From positions 42,150,744 through 42,214,743 of the forward strand of contig OX638132.1 in the NCBI GenBank assembly GCA_951804985.1: a stretch of DNA of 64,000 nucleotides, in the 5' to 3' direction. A program made the translations under genes and the position numbers. Positions 44,339-55,648 of the stretch are shown piece after piece (position 1 is the stretch's first letter; each line of letters opens with the position of its first letter). The notes beneath the pieces are model-generated. The model saw only the letters and a list, made by a program, of their open reading frames with translations. It was not told the DNA's origin and did no database searches. Origin of the DNA: Dryomyza anilis. Taxonomy: Eukaryota > Arthropoda > Insecta > Diptera > Dryomyzidae.

Positions 44339-44764
44339 CACTGGTTTCTAACCGGTGGGACGCGACCCTCGCGAGTCCATTCTCGGGGGTCGCCAAGAGA
44401 TATTAAAATTAGATTTTTAAATAATTTAATTAACAAATTATTTTAAATAAAATTTTAAATTTATCATTATGAAGCATTAAATTGTAATAGTATTAAAAAT
44501 AGTAATAACATTTCTAATGAGCAACAAAAGTACAACCCTTATTTTACCATCGCCGAAACCATGGTTGAAGTATATATAGGTTAGACCATCTAGACGTTTA
44601 ATTGACATACAGTGTGCTGAGAATGTCAATAATGTCATTTTAAACTTTATTTTCAGGTTATAGTTTTTTGCATTGAAAATTGAATTGAGATTTTATTAAA
44701 ATGTTGAATCTTTCAAACAGTTTTCAAAAAAAAGTAAATGATGACTGAATTTTGAAAGAATATT

Positions 44765-45840
44765 TGAAATTATATAATTACAATATTCTCAAACTCTACC
44801 AAAGGAAAAATATATTTAGATGATTACAAGGATTTTAATATGGAATGAAACCTCTAATTTCTGGTAGATTTGGGTCTCCTTACTCTTCATGCGTACTCAT
44901 GCAATTTGACCACTATGTTACTTGTGTTAACTAAAAACTGAAATTGAGAAATTAACAAATTAATTCAGTGACAAAAACCCTTTGGGGTAACGGTTCGATG
45001 GTTTAAGAACTTTAAGGAAATATTATTTTTTTGTTATTTCAATTTTATAAATCTCCATATATTTTGCAAATTTTTAATTCCAAATTTCAATTCAATATTG
45101 AATTTTTTCAAATTAAAAATCCCGATTCCATTTCGAATTTTCTCAATTATAATTGGAAAAATCTTAATTTTTGTTAGAATTTTCTCAATATCAATTGAAA
45201 AATCCCAATAACATTTGCAAAAATCTCAATTCAAAATGAAATATCTCAATTTCGTTTGTAATTTTCTCAATTTAAAACATAATGCTAAACATAAACATAC
45301 ATACATTCCATCCTAAATATATATTTTCCAATTTCGTTTCTTTTGTTATTTTATGTGTCCAATTTTCTAAATTTTCAGTTCAGTACATACTTTTTAACCC
45401 TATTAAACCTGCCGAGCCAAATACACACCAGAAAATTAAGTAGTGCGTATTTTCCCTATTGAGTTCACCCGAAATGCAGACATCAGATGCAAAGAGTTTT
45501 GTAAGTTTTTGCACGTACACATGTAGGAAAAAACGAACGGCCCAATGTTGGTCCAGACTTGCGCCAATAGTACTCAACTCTGGGCCATGAACGAAATCAA
45601 GAGTTGGCCCATGTCTGGTTAAACCATGGACTGATAACTAGGGCGAAATACTGGGATCAAATGTTTGGCCCATTGCTTCCATTCTACTTTTTTATTTTAT
45701 TTATTTCAATTTCCAATCCAATTTCCAATTCAATTTTATATAATTTAAAAATGTTTGTCGGCGTTAAAGTCCACTGCTCTCCCCGTTAGGCTACGCAACC
45801 AACTTGTCTTGTCTGAAATTTTTGAACATTTTCTAATTTG
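44765..45840 (-). repeat. Right arm of the 39-46 kb inverted repeat
   Basis: Reverse complement of 39240-39733 joined to 42279-42830, without the 2.5-kb insertion. It includes the degenerate TGAAATTGAGATTTTCC-type repeats (45010-45270). Confidence 0.88.
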
Positions 45841-45904
45841 ACAATTTCTTACATTTTCAAAATTTAAGTTAATGGTTTTGAAAAAAATTATCTGAAACAA
45901 GTGA

Positions 45905-45970
45905 ACTGGATACGGGTAGAACTCCGGACTTGTACACAGAATATCCGGGTTCGAGTCCCAATCGAAATAT
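45905..45970 (+). repeat. tRNA-like 3' half
   Basis: CCGGACTTGTACACAGAATA then TCCGGGTTCGAGTCCCAATC contains a strong pol III B box. No matching A box sits upstream in this orientation, so I treat it as a SINE or tRNA relic. Confidence 0.35.
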
Positions 45971-45971
45971 G

Positions 45972-45974
<3 letters not shown>

Positions 45975-46044
<70 letters not shown>
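45975..46044. repeat. (AT)n microsatellite
   Basis: About 35 AT units inside the hAT element, next to GGCTAAATGTCCATTCACC. Confidence 0.97.
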
Positions 46045-46047
<3 letters not shown>

Positions 46048-46438
46048 TAAATGTCCATTCACCAAGACATATTAAATGAGTCTTAGATGACATGGAAAAA
46101 TATAAGTTATCCAAGACTTGGTAACACTATCATAGTTGAGACTTGGGTAAAGTCTAATCTGCCATTCCTTGGTTGGCCATGGTTGGCTATGTCTTATGCC
46201 CGTTGTCATGCCTGGCGACATATTTTCTACTAGAAAATGATAAGTTTGTTTTCGGTGAAATCCAACAACCCTCAATTGTGTAAAATTAATTGTATGGATT
46301 AATTCAAATATATGGATTATAAACAAATAATCCTTATTTTATAATTTCAAAGGGGTCGCAAGAGACATTTGGAGTTAAAAAGTGGGGACGCGACACCAAA
46401 AAGGATGTGAACCACTGGTATAGATGAACTAACCTGTA

Positions 46439-47339
46439 CATTAGACTGATTCAAAAACCAAAAATCTTAAAATGATTCTCTCCGCGTTGACTTTAAGAAA
46501 CTAGGACCTCTAAAACTGAGAAGAAGGTTTTAAAACCCAAAAAAAATTGATCCTGTGATGTTGCGCAAAGAGCTTAAATGACATTTTTGAACTTTTAACG
46601 ACTATGTTCAATAACATTATTATTACTCCAAGTGTAAAAAGATATCACTCAATTTTATTTTATAAATTTTTTAAAATTATAAATTTTTAGTTAACCGTTA
46701 CACTTCCTTGGCTTGCGCAATACCAATAAATTTAGTGGAAAAACCTTTAGTGGGAAAACCTAAGTTAAAAAATCAAAAAACCCCAAAAAAATTATTAAAC
46801 TGTGATATTTAATAAAATGCTCCAACGACTTTTTATTTATTTTGATCTTAAAATACTCGGGAGGGATATCCGAAACATTTTCTGGAATAATTTGTGGTGT
46901 GCATTAACTTTTGGGTAGAGAATGTGTTATGCAGGAGTATCATATCATTTTAAAGATAATTGTATGTGCAATAATACAAAAATATTATTCCAAACACTTT
47001 AGAATAAAATTAGAAAAATGTCGACCATTAAAATAGTAGAAGTCGACATTTTACGTGTATGGAAAGCCAAGAAATTGTAACGGTTTAAAAATGTATAATT
47101 TTAAAAATCATAATTTCAGTAAGAGATTTTTACATTTAGAGTAATAATAATTTTAATGAAAATAGTCGTTAAAAGTTCAAAAATGTTCTTTAATCTCTTT
47201 GCGCAACATCACAGGATCACTTTTTTTTTGGGTTTTAAAAGCTTCTTCTTAGTTTTAGAGGTCCTCGTTTCAGAAAGTCGACGCGGAGCAAAAGAAAAAT
47301 ATTTATAGATTTTTCATACAAATTTGAATTAGTCTACTG
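46439..47339. mobile_element. MITE, family T copy 2
   Basis: TA|CATTAGACTG on the left; the inverted AGTCTACTG|TA on the right. Arms 46439-46720 and 47085-47339 pair (CTCCGCGTTGACTTT with AAAGTCGACGCGGAG). About 300 bp longer in the middle than copy 1 at 35003. Confidence 0.8.
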
Positions 47340-47593
47340 TACATACTTCAACCATGAATGTTACTTTTTGTCTCTATTTTTAATATATTGCACAAAAAAA
47401 TTATGTTTTCCCACACAAGACCTGGAGATCAATTACCTAAAAATTGTAATGATAATTTTTATACAATTTTCAAATAGAAAAATAAATAAACATTTTTTGA
47501 CTAAAATGAAATGTTTTATGTTTGTACTTCTGAGTATTGGTTGTTGAAGATATCGCTTACGGTTTCAATTACTGCTTTAAAATATTCTGCTCG

Positions 47594-47677
<84 letters not shown>

Positions 47678-48200
47678 GGCAGGCAGGCAGGCAGACGTGG
47701 CAGTTGACAATAACCGTCCATTTTCAAAATTATGGCGATTTATATACTAAAATACAGGATTTTCAAAGTTAAGAAAAAAATAAATGAAACATTCTTACCA
47801 CTCCAAATTAAAGTGGAATGATCTTTGTTCAATGTCAATAATTTAAGTAAATTTTTTGAGAATTTTAAAAAGGCAGTTTTTGGTGCAAAACAACAAAAAT
47901 TGTGTTTTTAGGTTTGCTAAGGGGGTGCTATAGACAATTTAAATTTAAACTTCATTGATTCAATAATAAAAACATATTAAGACATGAAGCAAATCGAAGG
48001 GGGTCTGGGTTAAACCTCGGCGAATTGGCGTAGAATGCTCCATATATTAGAAATGCATCAAGTACAAAACTATAACAGAATATTATAACAGGACATAACA
48101 CATTTTTATATATTTTTTTAGCTTCTAAATGTTAACTTTAAATTGCAACCTTTTTTATTAGTGTCAATCAAAGGTTTATTTTATAGTCGATGACTATAGC
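47340..48200. other. No gene; (AT)n tract and a repeat shared with 55358-55630
   Basis: (AT)n at about 47600-47674 is followed by GCAGGCAGGCAGGCAGGCAG. From about 47690 to 48005 the sequence (GGCGATTTATATACTAAAA, CCACTCCAAATTAAAGTGGA, GGTGCAAAACAACAAAAAT) is paralogous to 55358-55630. Confidence 0.7.
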
Positions 48201-48204
48201 CCAC

Positions 48205-48800
48205 AAACTAAAAACAGCCCGTGCACATAATTAGAAACGAATTAACTTTTTGCATTTAACATATTTTATATCTATAAAATCACTAAATATTTGATGACAA
48301 ATCATTATTTTAAATGACTAAGTATCATTTGTGTGGCATATTTGCAATTAATTTATTGCCAGCTTATTTTAGAATTGCTCCCGATTACAAGTTACATTTT
48401 TACATTTTATTCTGGCTAAACTTCATTTTTAAATGCTCCCACAAATGTTATATAGAATTAAGGGCTGGACTACATATATGTCAGTGAAAACACTTTTTGA
48501 ACCACAAACCGTATGTTTGCATCGTTATCATATTTTAAAAAATCATGTATCAGGCATGTTTTCGCCAGTCAAAGGTTTAGGTATTACTTCCGGACCACGA
48601 CTTAGCACCCCAAAGTATAATATTTCCGTCACCATATTACAAGAGTATGGTGGGTATACTGGGTCTAATCTCTTTTGGAAAGAGTACTGTTTTTATTGCA
48701 GATGGAAAAACATATTTTCGACGACCGCGGTCAAAAGCGAACAAAATTTTGGCCAAATCGAAAAACGTTTAGAGGTCGCGCATCGCGATTTTCTTTTTTT
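48205..48800. mobile_element. Tc1-like composite A (head-to-head halves), truncated
   Basis: Left part, minus strand: an end with CATAATTAGAAACGAATTAA, then the Tc1 transposase C-terminal relic (CSPALNSI, stop, HLWEHLKM; 48400-48480). Right part, plus strand: the middle of the transposase (ISVTILQEYGGY at 48625-48660, and IFRRPRSKANKILAKSKNV in the next frame). The same odd arrangement is seen at 55649 and 60922. The centre is collapsed in this copy. Confidence 0.7.
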
Positions 48801-49163
48801 AGCCCATTTAAAATCGTTAGTAGGTAGGTCTGATTAAAGTTGAATAACTTATTGAACTGTAAACTAAATGTAATCTTATTCATCCGAGATTTAAATTGTA
48901 GAAGATACTATTAAATAGTAGTTTCTATCTACTTTTGTACAATTCATTTTGAAAACACCCTCTATATAATTGGGTGTTCCAGATACACCCCATCTTTGTA
49001 ACATTTTTTTCATTAAATGAACCAATCAGTGCACAAAATATTTGTATCCTGAAGCGGACCACCCTGTATTTATAAAACTATATCCTATTACTTATAATCT
49101 TACCAGGCTTATCGACATACTTAGCAGTAAAAACGTTAGTTTAACGTAGTTTAATCTAAGAAT
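48801..49163. other. AT-rich DNA, no recognised gene
   Basis: Nothing beyond short open frames. Confidence 0.5.
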
Positions 49164-49692
49164 TCAGTTTTACAGTGACTTTAAATCGTCGTTTAAAACG
49201 TCTCGTTTTAAACGTCTCGTGTTGCCCGTTTAAACTACGTTTAAAATCTTAATGTTTTTGACAGATACTATCCACAAGAATGAGAGTTGCACTCTTTTTG
49301 AACTGTCCGTCCACACTCTCTGTTTCTTGTTCCAGCATTGTTTGTCGGCATGTTTGTGTTCTGTTTGTTTTCTTGTATTTCAGCATTGTATAAATCAAAC
49401 GTCTATTCTGACATGCACTGAAATTGCTCGATCTGTTGTATATTTCATTTATTTTATTAATCTAAAATCTATTTTCAATGTCTTGATTTACAAAATGTTT
49501 GAATAAAATTATCAGCTGTTCCAAATGAGAGAAATAATCGAAAATTTGTTGACGTTTACCAGTGATGCCATATTTATCCGACTTGACTCTGTTCATTTTA
49601 AACGTTCACTGTAAAACAGCTATCAAAGTTAAACGTCGTTTAAATTTATGAGACGTTTAATTAAACAAAGGTTAAACTAGGTTTAAACTAGC
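49164..49692. mobile_element. MITE with GTTTTACAGTG ends and GTTTAAAC-rich arms
   Basis: Left end CAGTTTTACAGTGACTTTAA; right end CTAGCACTGTAAAACCG. Subterminal arms are packed with TTTAAACGTC / GACGTTTAAA words in opposite orientation. No coding capacity; the target duplication is not clear. Confidence 0.6.
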
Positions 49693-49991
49693 ACTGTAAA
49701 ACCGGTCCTTAGTGTATCATATAATACCAAAATATATTTTTATAGTACGCAAATAATTACCAAAACGTGTTCACGTGTTAAATTTATTTTTATCTTAATT
49801 ATGTTTATTGGATATTTAAGAGAAGTTATCGACACATTTTAAATATGTAGCAAGATGGCGAAAATGGGTGTGAACTATCTAAGAGTATATGTAAAAATCA
49901 GCGAATAAATTACACTGTGCGGCACTAAAATTTGAACTCCATTTTTTTTTTTTTGATTTACAGGTTCTCTATGGTCAGTGGAACAAAAATG
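49693..49991. other. AT-rich DNA, no recognised gene
   Basis: Nothing recognised between the MITE and the palindrome. Confidence 0.5.
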
Positions 49992-50643
49992 TAGTATATA
50001 CTTATACTCCTAAACGTCTGCGATAGACGCTATTGGGTCCTAAAGAGTTCAAAGGATAACCAATATAGTTCGTCACTTTGTAGCCAAATGGTTCATAGTA
50101 CGTTTTTTATGACTAAGAAGCGATTATAGGGAACTTCCTAAGGATGATTTCCACAGAACACTTTAAGTTTGTATCTTAACGATTTACCACTATTTTTAAT
50201 GGTTTTCTTTTAACAATTTCGTTAAGGAGTTATAACCAGTAGAAGTAGTCAGAAAACTATCATAATGTCTTTGGTGAAAATATTCGTCCTTAAAATAAAG
50301 CTAGAGTCTCTAAACAACTGAACGTACTATTTCTGAAATATAAGCCTACTAATAACGAATAATAGTTCTTACTTCAATTTTGAATAAAGTCGTAGAAATA
50401 TATTATTACAATTATTTTAGTGCAGTGAAAATTGCATTAATTTTTAGTTAAAATTGTGACGCTGATTCCGAAAATGGTATCGGTTTTTATACCCTACACC
50501 TATGAGGTACAGGGTATATTAACTTTGTGCATATATTGTAACGCCCCTTAGGAGGCGTGTCCGGTATGGAAAAGTATATATATTCTTGATCAGCATCACT
50601 ACCCGAGTCCGTTTAGCCATGTCCGTCTGTCTGTCTGTCTGTA

Positions 50644-50688
<45 letters not shown>

Positions 50689-51663
50689 TGCAGAATAACT
50701 TGAGAAATACTGATCGGAATGCGAAGAAATTTCGTCTCAATATATTTTAGCCAAAAGTAGGAATTAAGTTTGAAAATGAGCCAAATCGGTCAACGGACAC
50801 GCCCACCTCCCATACAAGTCACTTTTATATAACTCTTTCGGAACTAATAACTCGAAAAGTATTCAAGGTATAGTTATAAAATTTAAAAGGTATTGTTAGA
50901 ATTCACCTAAAAATATGTGGTCCAAAAATGGGCGTGATCCGCCCACCTTTTTTTTTCATTATTTCCCGGGTTTTCATAGTGGAAATTTATTCCGTAAATT
51001 ATTAAAATCAAATCTATGAAATATTAGCCTTTCAAAATTTTAAATATAGGCGTGGTCCGCCCAATTATATTTTTCAAATTTTTTTTTTAGTTTTTTATAC
51101 TTTATATACATTTTTTAAATTGCGGGGATATAAGACGTAAATTTCTGATATATGAATAATATTGTGAGGGTTAATATTCCCACCAAAGGTGTAGGGTATT
51201 CCATAGTCGGGCCCGACCGACTATAAAAATCCGCCACATGTGACCGAACTTACCCATGTGACCTAACTTTCCCAACTCGTTTAACTAAAAATTGATGCAA
51301 TGTTCACTGCACTAAAATATTTGTAATAATGTATTTCTACGACTTTATTCAAAATTGAAGTAAGAACTGTTATTCGTTATTAGTAGGCTTATATTTCAGA
51401 AATAGTACGTGTTGGAGAATTTAGTTGTTAGAATATTTTCCCCAAAAACATTATGATAGTTTTCTGACTTCTTCTACTGGTTATAACTCCTTAACGAAAT
51501 TATTAAAAGAAAACCATTAAAAATAGTGGTAAATCGTTAAACATCAAAAAGTACTATGAACCATTTGGCTACAAAAAGACAAACTCTATTGGTTATCCTT
51601 TGAACCCTTTAGGACGCCATAGCGCCTAACCCAGACGTGTGGGGGTATAAGTTTATACTACAC
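49992..51663. repeat. Palindromic element split at its centre by an INE-1-like insertion
   Basis: Arm 49992-50463 pairs with 51281-51663: AAGGATAACCAATA with TATTGGTTATCCTT, TCGTAGAAATATATTATTAC with its partner near 51333, and TTTTTAGTTAAA with TTTAACTAAAAA. The arms would form a hairpin stem of about 400-450 bp. Confidence 0.88.
50489..51280 (+). mobile_element. INE-1/DINE-1-like rolling-circle element, copy 1
   Basis: Starts ATACCCTACACCTATGAGGT then ACAGGGTATATT, carries TATATATTCTTGATCAGCAT, CATGTCCGTCTGTCTGTCTG and repeated GGCGTG-TCCGCCCA words, and ends GGGTATTCCATAGTCGGGCC ... CTTTCCCAACTCG. This order parallels Drosophila INE-1. No long target duplication, as expected for Helitron-related elements. 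Confidence 0.8.
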
Positions 51664-52376
51664 TTATACACTTATACTATATCACATCTTCGAACCCCAT
51701 GATTTCTTCCTTTTTTAAAATGTTAAAAATAACAAAAAAAAAATCCAATTTTTACATTGCCATTGAATTTCTCAAAATTAGTAAATTATGCTGCTGAAAT
51801 AATTATACAGTATCGGTATCTTCTAATTTAAAAAAAAGCACCATAAATTTAAAAAAATAATTTTTAAAGTTTATTAAAAATTATAATCACAACAAAATGT
51901 GAAAAAAAGTTTGCGCAGTAAATTCCATTATTTATGTATTATTGGAAATGACCCGCAGAATTTTAATATATGAATTGAAAAATTTTCTATGGATAGGTTT
52001 ACAAGATTTCGGCAATAACTTTTGTACTGAGCTTTCAAAATGGTGTTCACATATATTTGTAAATATCTCACGCATTTATAAAACGCATATGCTCAATTGT
52101 TGTATCGAATGAAAGATAATTAAATATCCAATTTCTTACAACACTTTGGAATTGGTTCACTGGTTTAAGAGAACTCTATAGAAGAACTCGAAAAATTGAA
52201 AAAAATGAAAAAAATGACGAAAAATTGAAAACGCAAGATGATGCACAGTTTGTAATATTCCAAAATTAGCATGCACATTAAAATAAAAGAAATCTATGTA
52301 TAAATTTTGAGAACAGAAAAAATCATGTGAAAGCATTACAATTGAGTATTAACTAAAAAATCGCATTTTATGTTTA

Positions 52377-53110
52377 TACACTATACCCATGGGTTACATG
52401 TTATAAAATGTATGTGAGGATATTTTAGAAGGCGTGACGGGTATGAAAAAGTATATATTTTCTTGATCAGCATCACTTTCCGAGTCGATTTAGATATGAC
52501 CGTCTGTATGTCCGCCTATACACGATATCCTCAAAGTCTGCTATTCCGAATGATGTGAAATTTATTTTCAGTATATTTTAGTAGAATAGTAATTCAAAGT
52601 TCGAAAATGAGTCGAATTAGTCAACGTAATCTACTGCATCCACTACGAGATATGGGTTTACTTTTTAGGATCACATATCTCGTAGTTACCCGTAGCCGAG
52701 GTAGCTCAGTGGTTAGTGCGTTGGACTGTGAGCCGAAAGGTCCCCGATTCAAGCCTGGACTGGAGCTAACAACATCTTTTCATAGAAACATTTTTCTATA
52801 CCGCGCTACCTCTCGGCAGTAAATGGAAAATCTACGAGAGTAAAACATTGCCTATGAAAAGCTCTCACCCACCGTTCGGATTCGGCAATAAACTGTAGGT
52901 CCCACCACTTTGAGTACATATATAACACGCACAGCTCAAAATGGTGGGAGAGCTCGGCCGAAGTTCTATACAGGACTGTAGCGCCAAACTATAATTATTA
53001 TATCTCGCTAAGTATTAAAGATAAAGTTATAAAATTTAAAATTAATTACAAGCGTGATCCGCTCACATTTTTTGTATGGCTATTTGTTTTCTCATAACTT
53101 TTTTTATCCT
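52377..53110 (+). mobile_element. INE-1-like element, diverged, with SINE inserted (unit 1)
   Basis: ACTATACCCATGGGTTACAT, TATATTTTCTTGATCAGCAT, CTTTCCGAGTCGATTTAGAT and GACCGTCTGTATGTCCGCC mirror the head of the clear INE-1-like copies. The body resumes after the SINE with CTCGCTAAGTATTAAAG, then AGTTATAAAATTTAAAA and GCGTGATCCGCTCAC. The 3' end is uncertain. Confidence 0.65.
52690..52990 (+). mobile_element. tRNA-derived SINE (unit 1)
   Basis: A tRNA-like head (52695-52765) with A box TAGCTCAGTGG and B box GATTCAAGCC, an anticodon-loop-like GTG (His-type), then a body with CACCCACCGTTCGGATTCGG, ATAAACTGTAGGTCCCACCA, GTGGGAGAGCTCGGCCGAAG and CTGTAGCGCC. The mismatched T-arm and the repeat context argue against a functional tRNA. 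Copy in unit 2 at 57715-58015. Confidence 0.75.
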
Positions 53111-53603
53111 CAAATTTTACCCATATATTTTTGTCATTGATAGCTCAATTTCTTCGAAAGAGTGTCAACTAATTTTGGAAAATTAAAATTTGTGTATCAT
53201 CTTACTTTCTCGATTTTTTTCCATTAATTTTTTTTTTAATTTTTGGGGCATTCCACAGAAAACGTTACCAAGGTGTGATATATTAAAGTTAAACCTATTG
53301 TTTCCGTCTAATGATTTTTAGGATAAGAAATACTTCTAATTTCATATTCTGTGATCAGAATTTACCAAAATTCGTGGCAAATGTGTTTTTTTTCAATTAA
53401 AGTCAAATATTTTTTTGAAATTTATTATAGTACAAAATTGAGGCAATGTATAAAATACTGTAGTTTCATTGTTTTAAATCCGAAAGAAAATTGAATAGTA
53501 CAATTCGAAAGGTAATTTGTTTACGAAAGTATGTCACACATTGCATTGGTGATATGTGGTTCAAAGTACTGACAACTAACCAAACAGTTTTACTTTTCAG
53601 AGT

Positions 53604-54525
53604 TGTAACGCCCGTCACAAAAAAATAGTAGAAGTTTTTTTGTGAACTATTTTGCAAACCTACAACTGGGAAACTTTATAAAAGTAAAGATTTTTGTCGT
53701 ATCTATTCATTTGTTATTCTCTTTGGTCTTATAAATATTCCAGATGGTTGCTATATCCATTCAAAATATTGTAACACCCGTCACAAATATCAATCGTCGC
53801 AAAAAAAGAAAACTGGAAAATTATATATTTGTTAATATGTGCATTAATAATCAATTATATTATTATTTAACCATAGAAAAAGTAGTAAATATTCCAAAAT
53901 ATTCAATAAAATATTTATGTAAGCTTGTGAAGGAAACGGACTACAAATGATGCAGACAGAGTAGTTATTTAAAAGAATGGTAATATAATACATATTTTTT
54001 TCAAAACGAAATGTTTAGTTCTCCACATAAATTAGATGTCGACCTTAAAATAACGGTTTACCATTCCTACCACAAAAATTTTCAATTTTCATCAAAAAAT
54101 TGCAATTCATAATTTGAATTTTCATGTATATTTGTATGGGATTCGAACAGGTAATGCCGTCACAAAATGTGTAACACCCGTCACAAGATTTGATACTTTA
54201 TAAGTCAGTGATCAAAGTAACCATTTCAGAATTTTATTTTAGAGGGATATTAATGAAATAATTGAGATATATTTAATTTCCATATTCCGATTAGTTTAGC
54301 TAAAAGTTAATACTTTGTGGAGTAAAATATGTTTTTTTGAAAAAGTACGTGTAACACCCGTCACAGAATTTAACTTCAAATTTGTAGAAAGATATAGGAC
54401 CTATTGCAATTTTTTTTATACACGCATAAAGGACCATACGTTCTATCCTCTGCGTCTTCTATCCTCTTATTTATCAAATGAAAAGGTTTTTAATCGTACG
54501 AATGTAACACAATGGAATGCGTCAC
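53604..54525 (+). repeat. Dispersed TGTAACRCCCGTCACA motifs (unit 1)
   Basis: Full or near-full copies at 53604, 53770, 54170 and 54350, a shortened one (GTAATGCCGTCACA) at 54151, and a disrupted one at 54503. The flanking sequence of each is AT-rich and mutually unrelated. Spacing is roughly 150-200 bp with one gap of about 400. Confidence 0.85.
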
Positions 54526-54959
54526 AATGGAATGCCCCTTTTGTTGAAACAAATGCTTTTTCAAGTTCTCCTATCGAGTTCTCTTAAACTAATGAACCAA
54601 TTTAAAAATGTTCTGAGAAATATTTATTTGATATTCAATTACCTTTCATTCGGTATAACACATCACATGTGTTATTTAGAACGCGAGATATTTACAAAAT
54701 ATGTGAGCACCTTTATGAAAGCTCGGTTCAAAATTTATTGGCCCATGTTTTGTAAACCTATCCAAAGAAACATTATTAAACCATATTTGCGGAATCAGGG
54801 CGTAATTTTACATAATACAAAAATAACCTTTACTGCTGCCCAGAATGGCTGTTGTGTTATCAGATTACCTCATTGAACATATTTTTTAAACATATTTCCA
54901 AACATAATTTTTTTTTTTAATTTCAACCAATAAATCACAAGACCCGCCATTGTTTAATT

Positions 54960-55560
54960 ATTTCTGCAGCATTTTTATCAAGTTAAACCCTTCACCCCCT
55001 TTACCACCTTAGCAAACTGTAAATACAATTTTTGATATTTTGCACCACAACATCCAAAAATTCTGAAAAAATTTACATAAATTCTTGACATTAAACAAAG
55101 ATCATTCCTCTTTGATTTGGAGTGGTAAAAATTTTTCTTTTATTTTTTTCTTAACTTAGAAAATCCTGTTTTTTAGTATATAAATCGCCGTATTTTGGAT
55201 TGGTTTGAGGTACATCAATAAAAACTGGTAAATACTCATATGTCTTAAGTACAAATCGTGTTACAAAAAAAGGGCGGTTATTGTCAATTGCCACGCCTAG
55301 CTGCCATATAACATTTATAGTAAACACGCTATAACTCTGAAGATATAAGAGGTATATTATTGATGGCGATTTATATACTAAAAAACAGGATTTTCAAAGT
55401 TAAGAAAAAATAGAAGACAAATTCTTACCACTCCAAATTAAAGTGGAATGAACTTTGTTCAATGTCAAAAATGTATGTACATTTTTCCAGAATTTTAAAA
55501 AGGCAGTTTTTGAATGTTTGGTGCAAAACAACAAAAATCGTGTTTTTAGAGTTTTCTTTT
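54960..55560. repeat. Inverted repeat (arms 54960-55198 and 55358-55560)
   Basis: GAAAATCCTGTTTTTTAGTA then TATAAATCGCC pairs with GGCGATTTATATACTAAAAA; ACAAAGATCATTCCTCTTTG pairs with its partner near 55450. The right arm and loop are missing in unit 2. A further copy of the right arm is at 47730-47900. Confidence 0.8.
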
Positions 55561-55648
55561 AGAGTTTGGGTGCGATAGAAAACTGAAAAATTAATTTAAA
55601 CTACATTGACTAATAATAAAAATATAATGCCCCATATATATATATATA

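Larger units (their letters stand above)
44339..46417. mobile_element. hAT-type non-autonomous element
   Basis: Left end CACTGGTTTCTAACCGGTGG then GACGCGACCC; right end GGGGACGCGACACC ... GTGAACCACTG. CAGTGGTT-(C/T)-AACC with a following GTCGCGACCC block is the classic end of one hAT subgroup. Flanks AACTAGAT (44331-44338) and GTATAGAT (46418-46425) share TAGAT and are compatible with a decayed 8-bp target duplication. No transposase; the interior contains the right arm of the 39-46 kb inverted repeat. Confidence 0.75.

Noticed and set aside
52695..52765. Functional tRNA gene
   Set aside because: Box A and B are good, but the acceptor and T stems do not pair well and the sequence continues into a SINE body; it occurs within an INE-1-like element.
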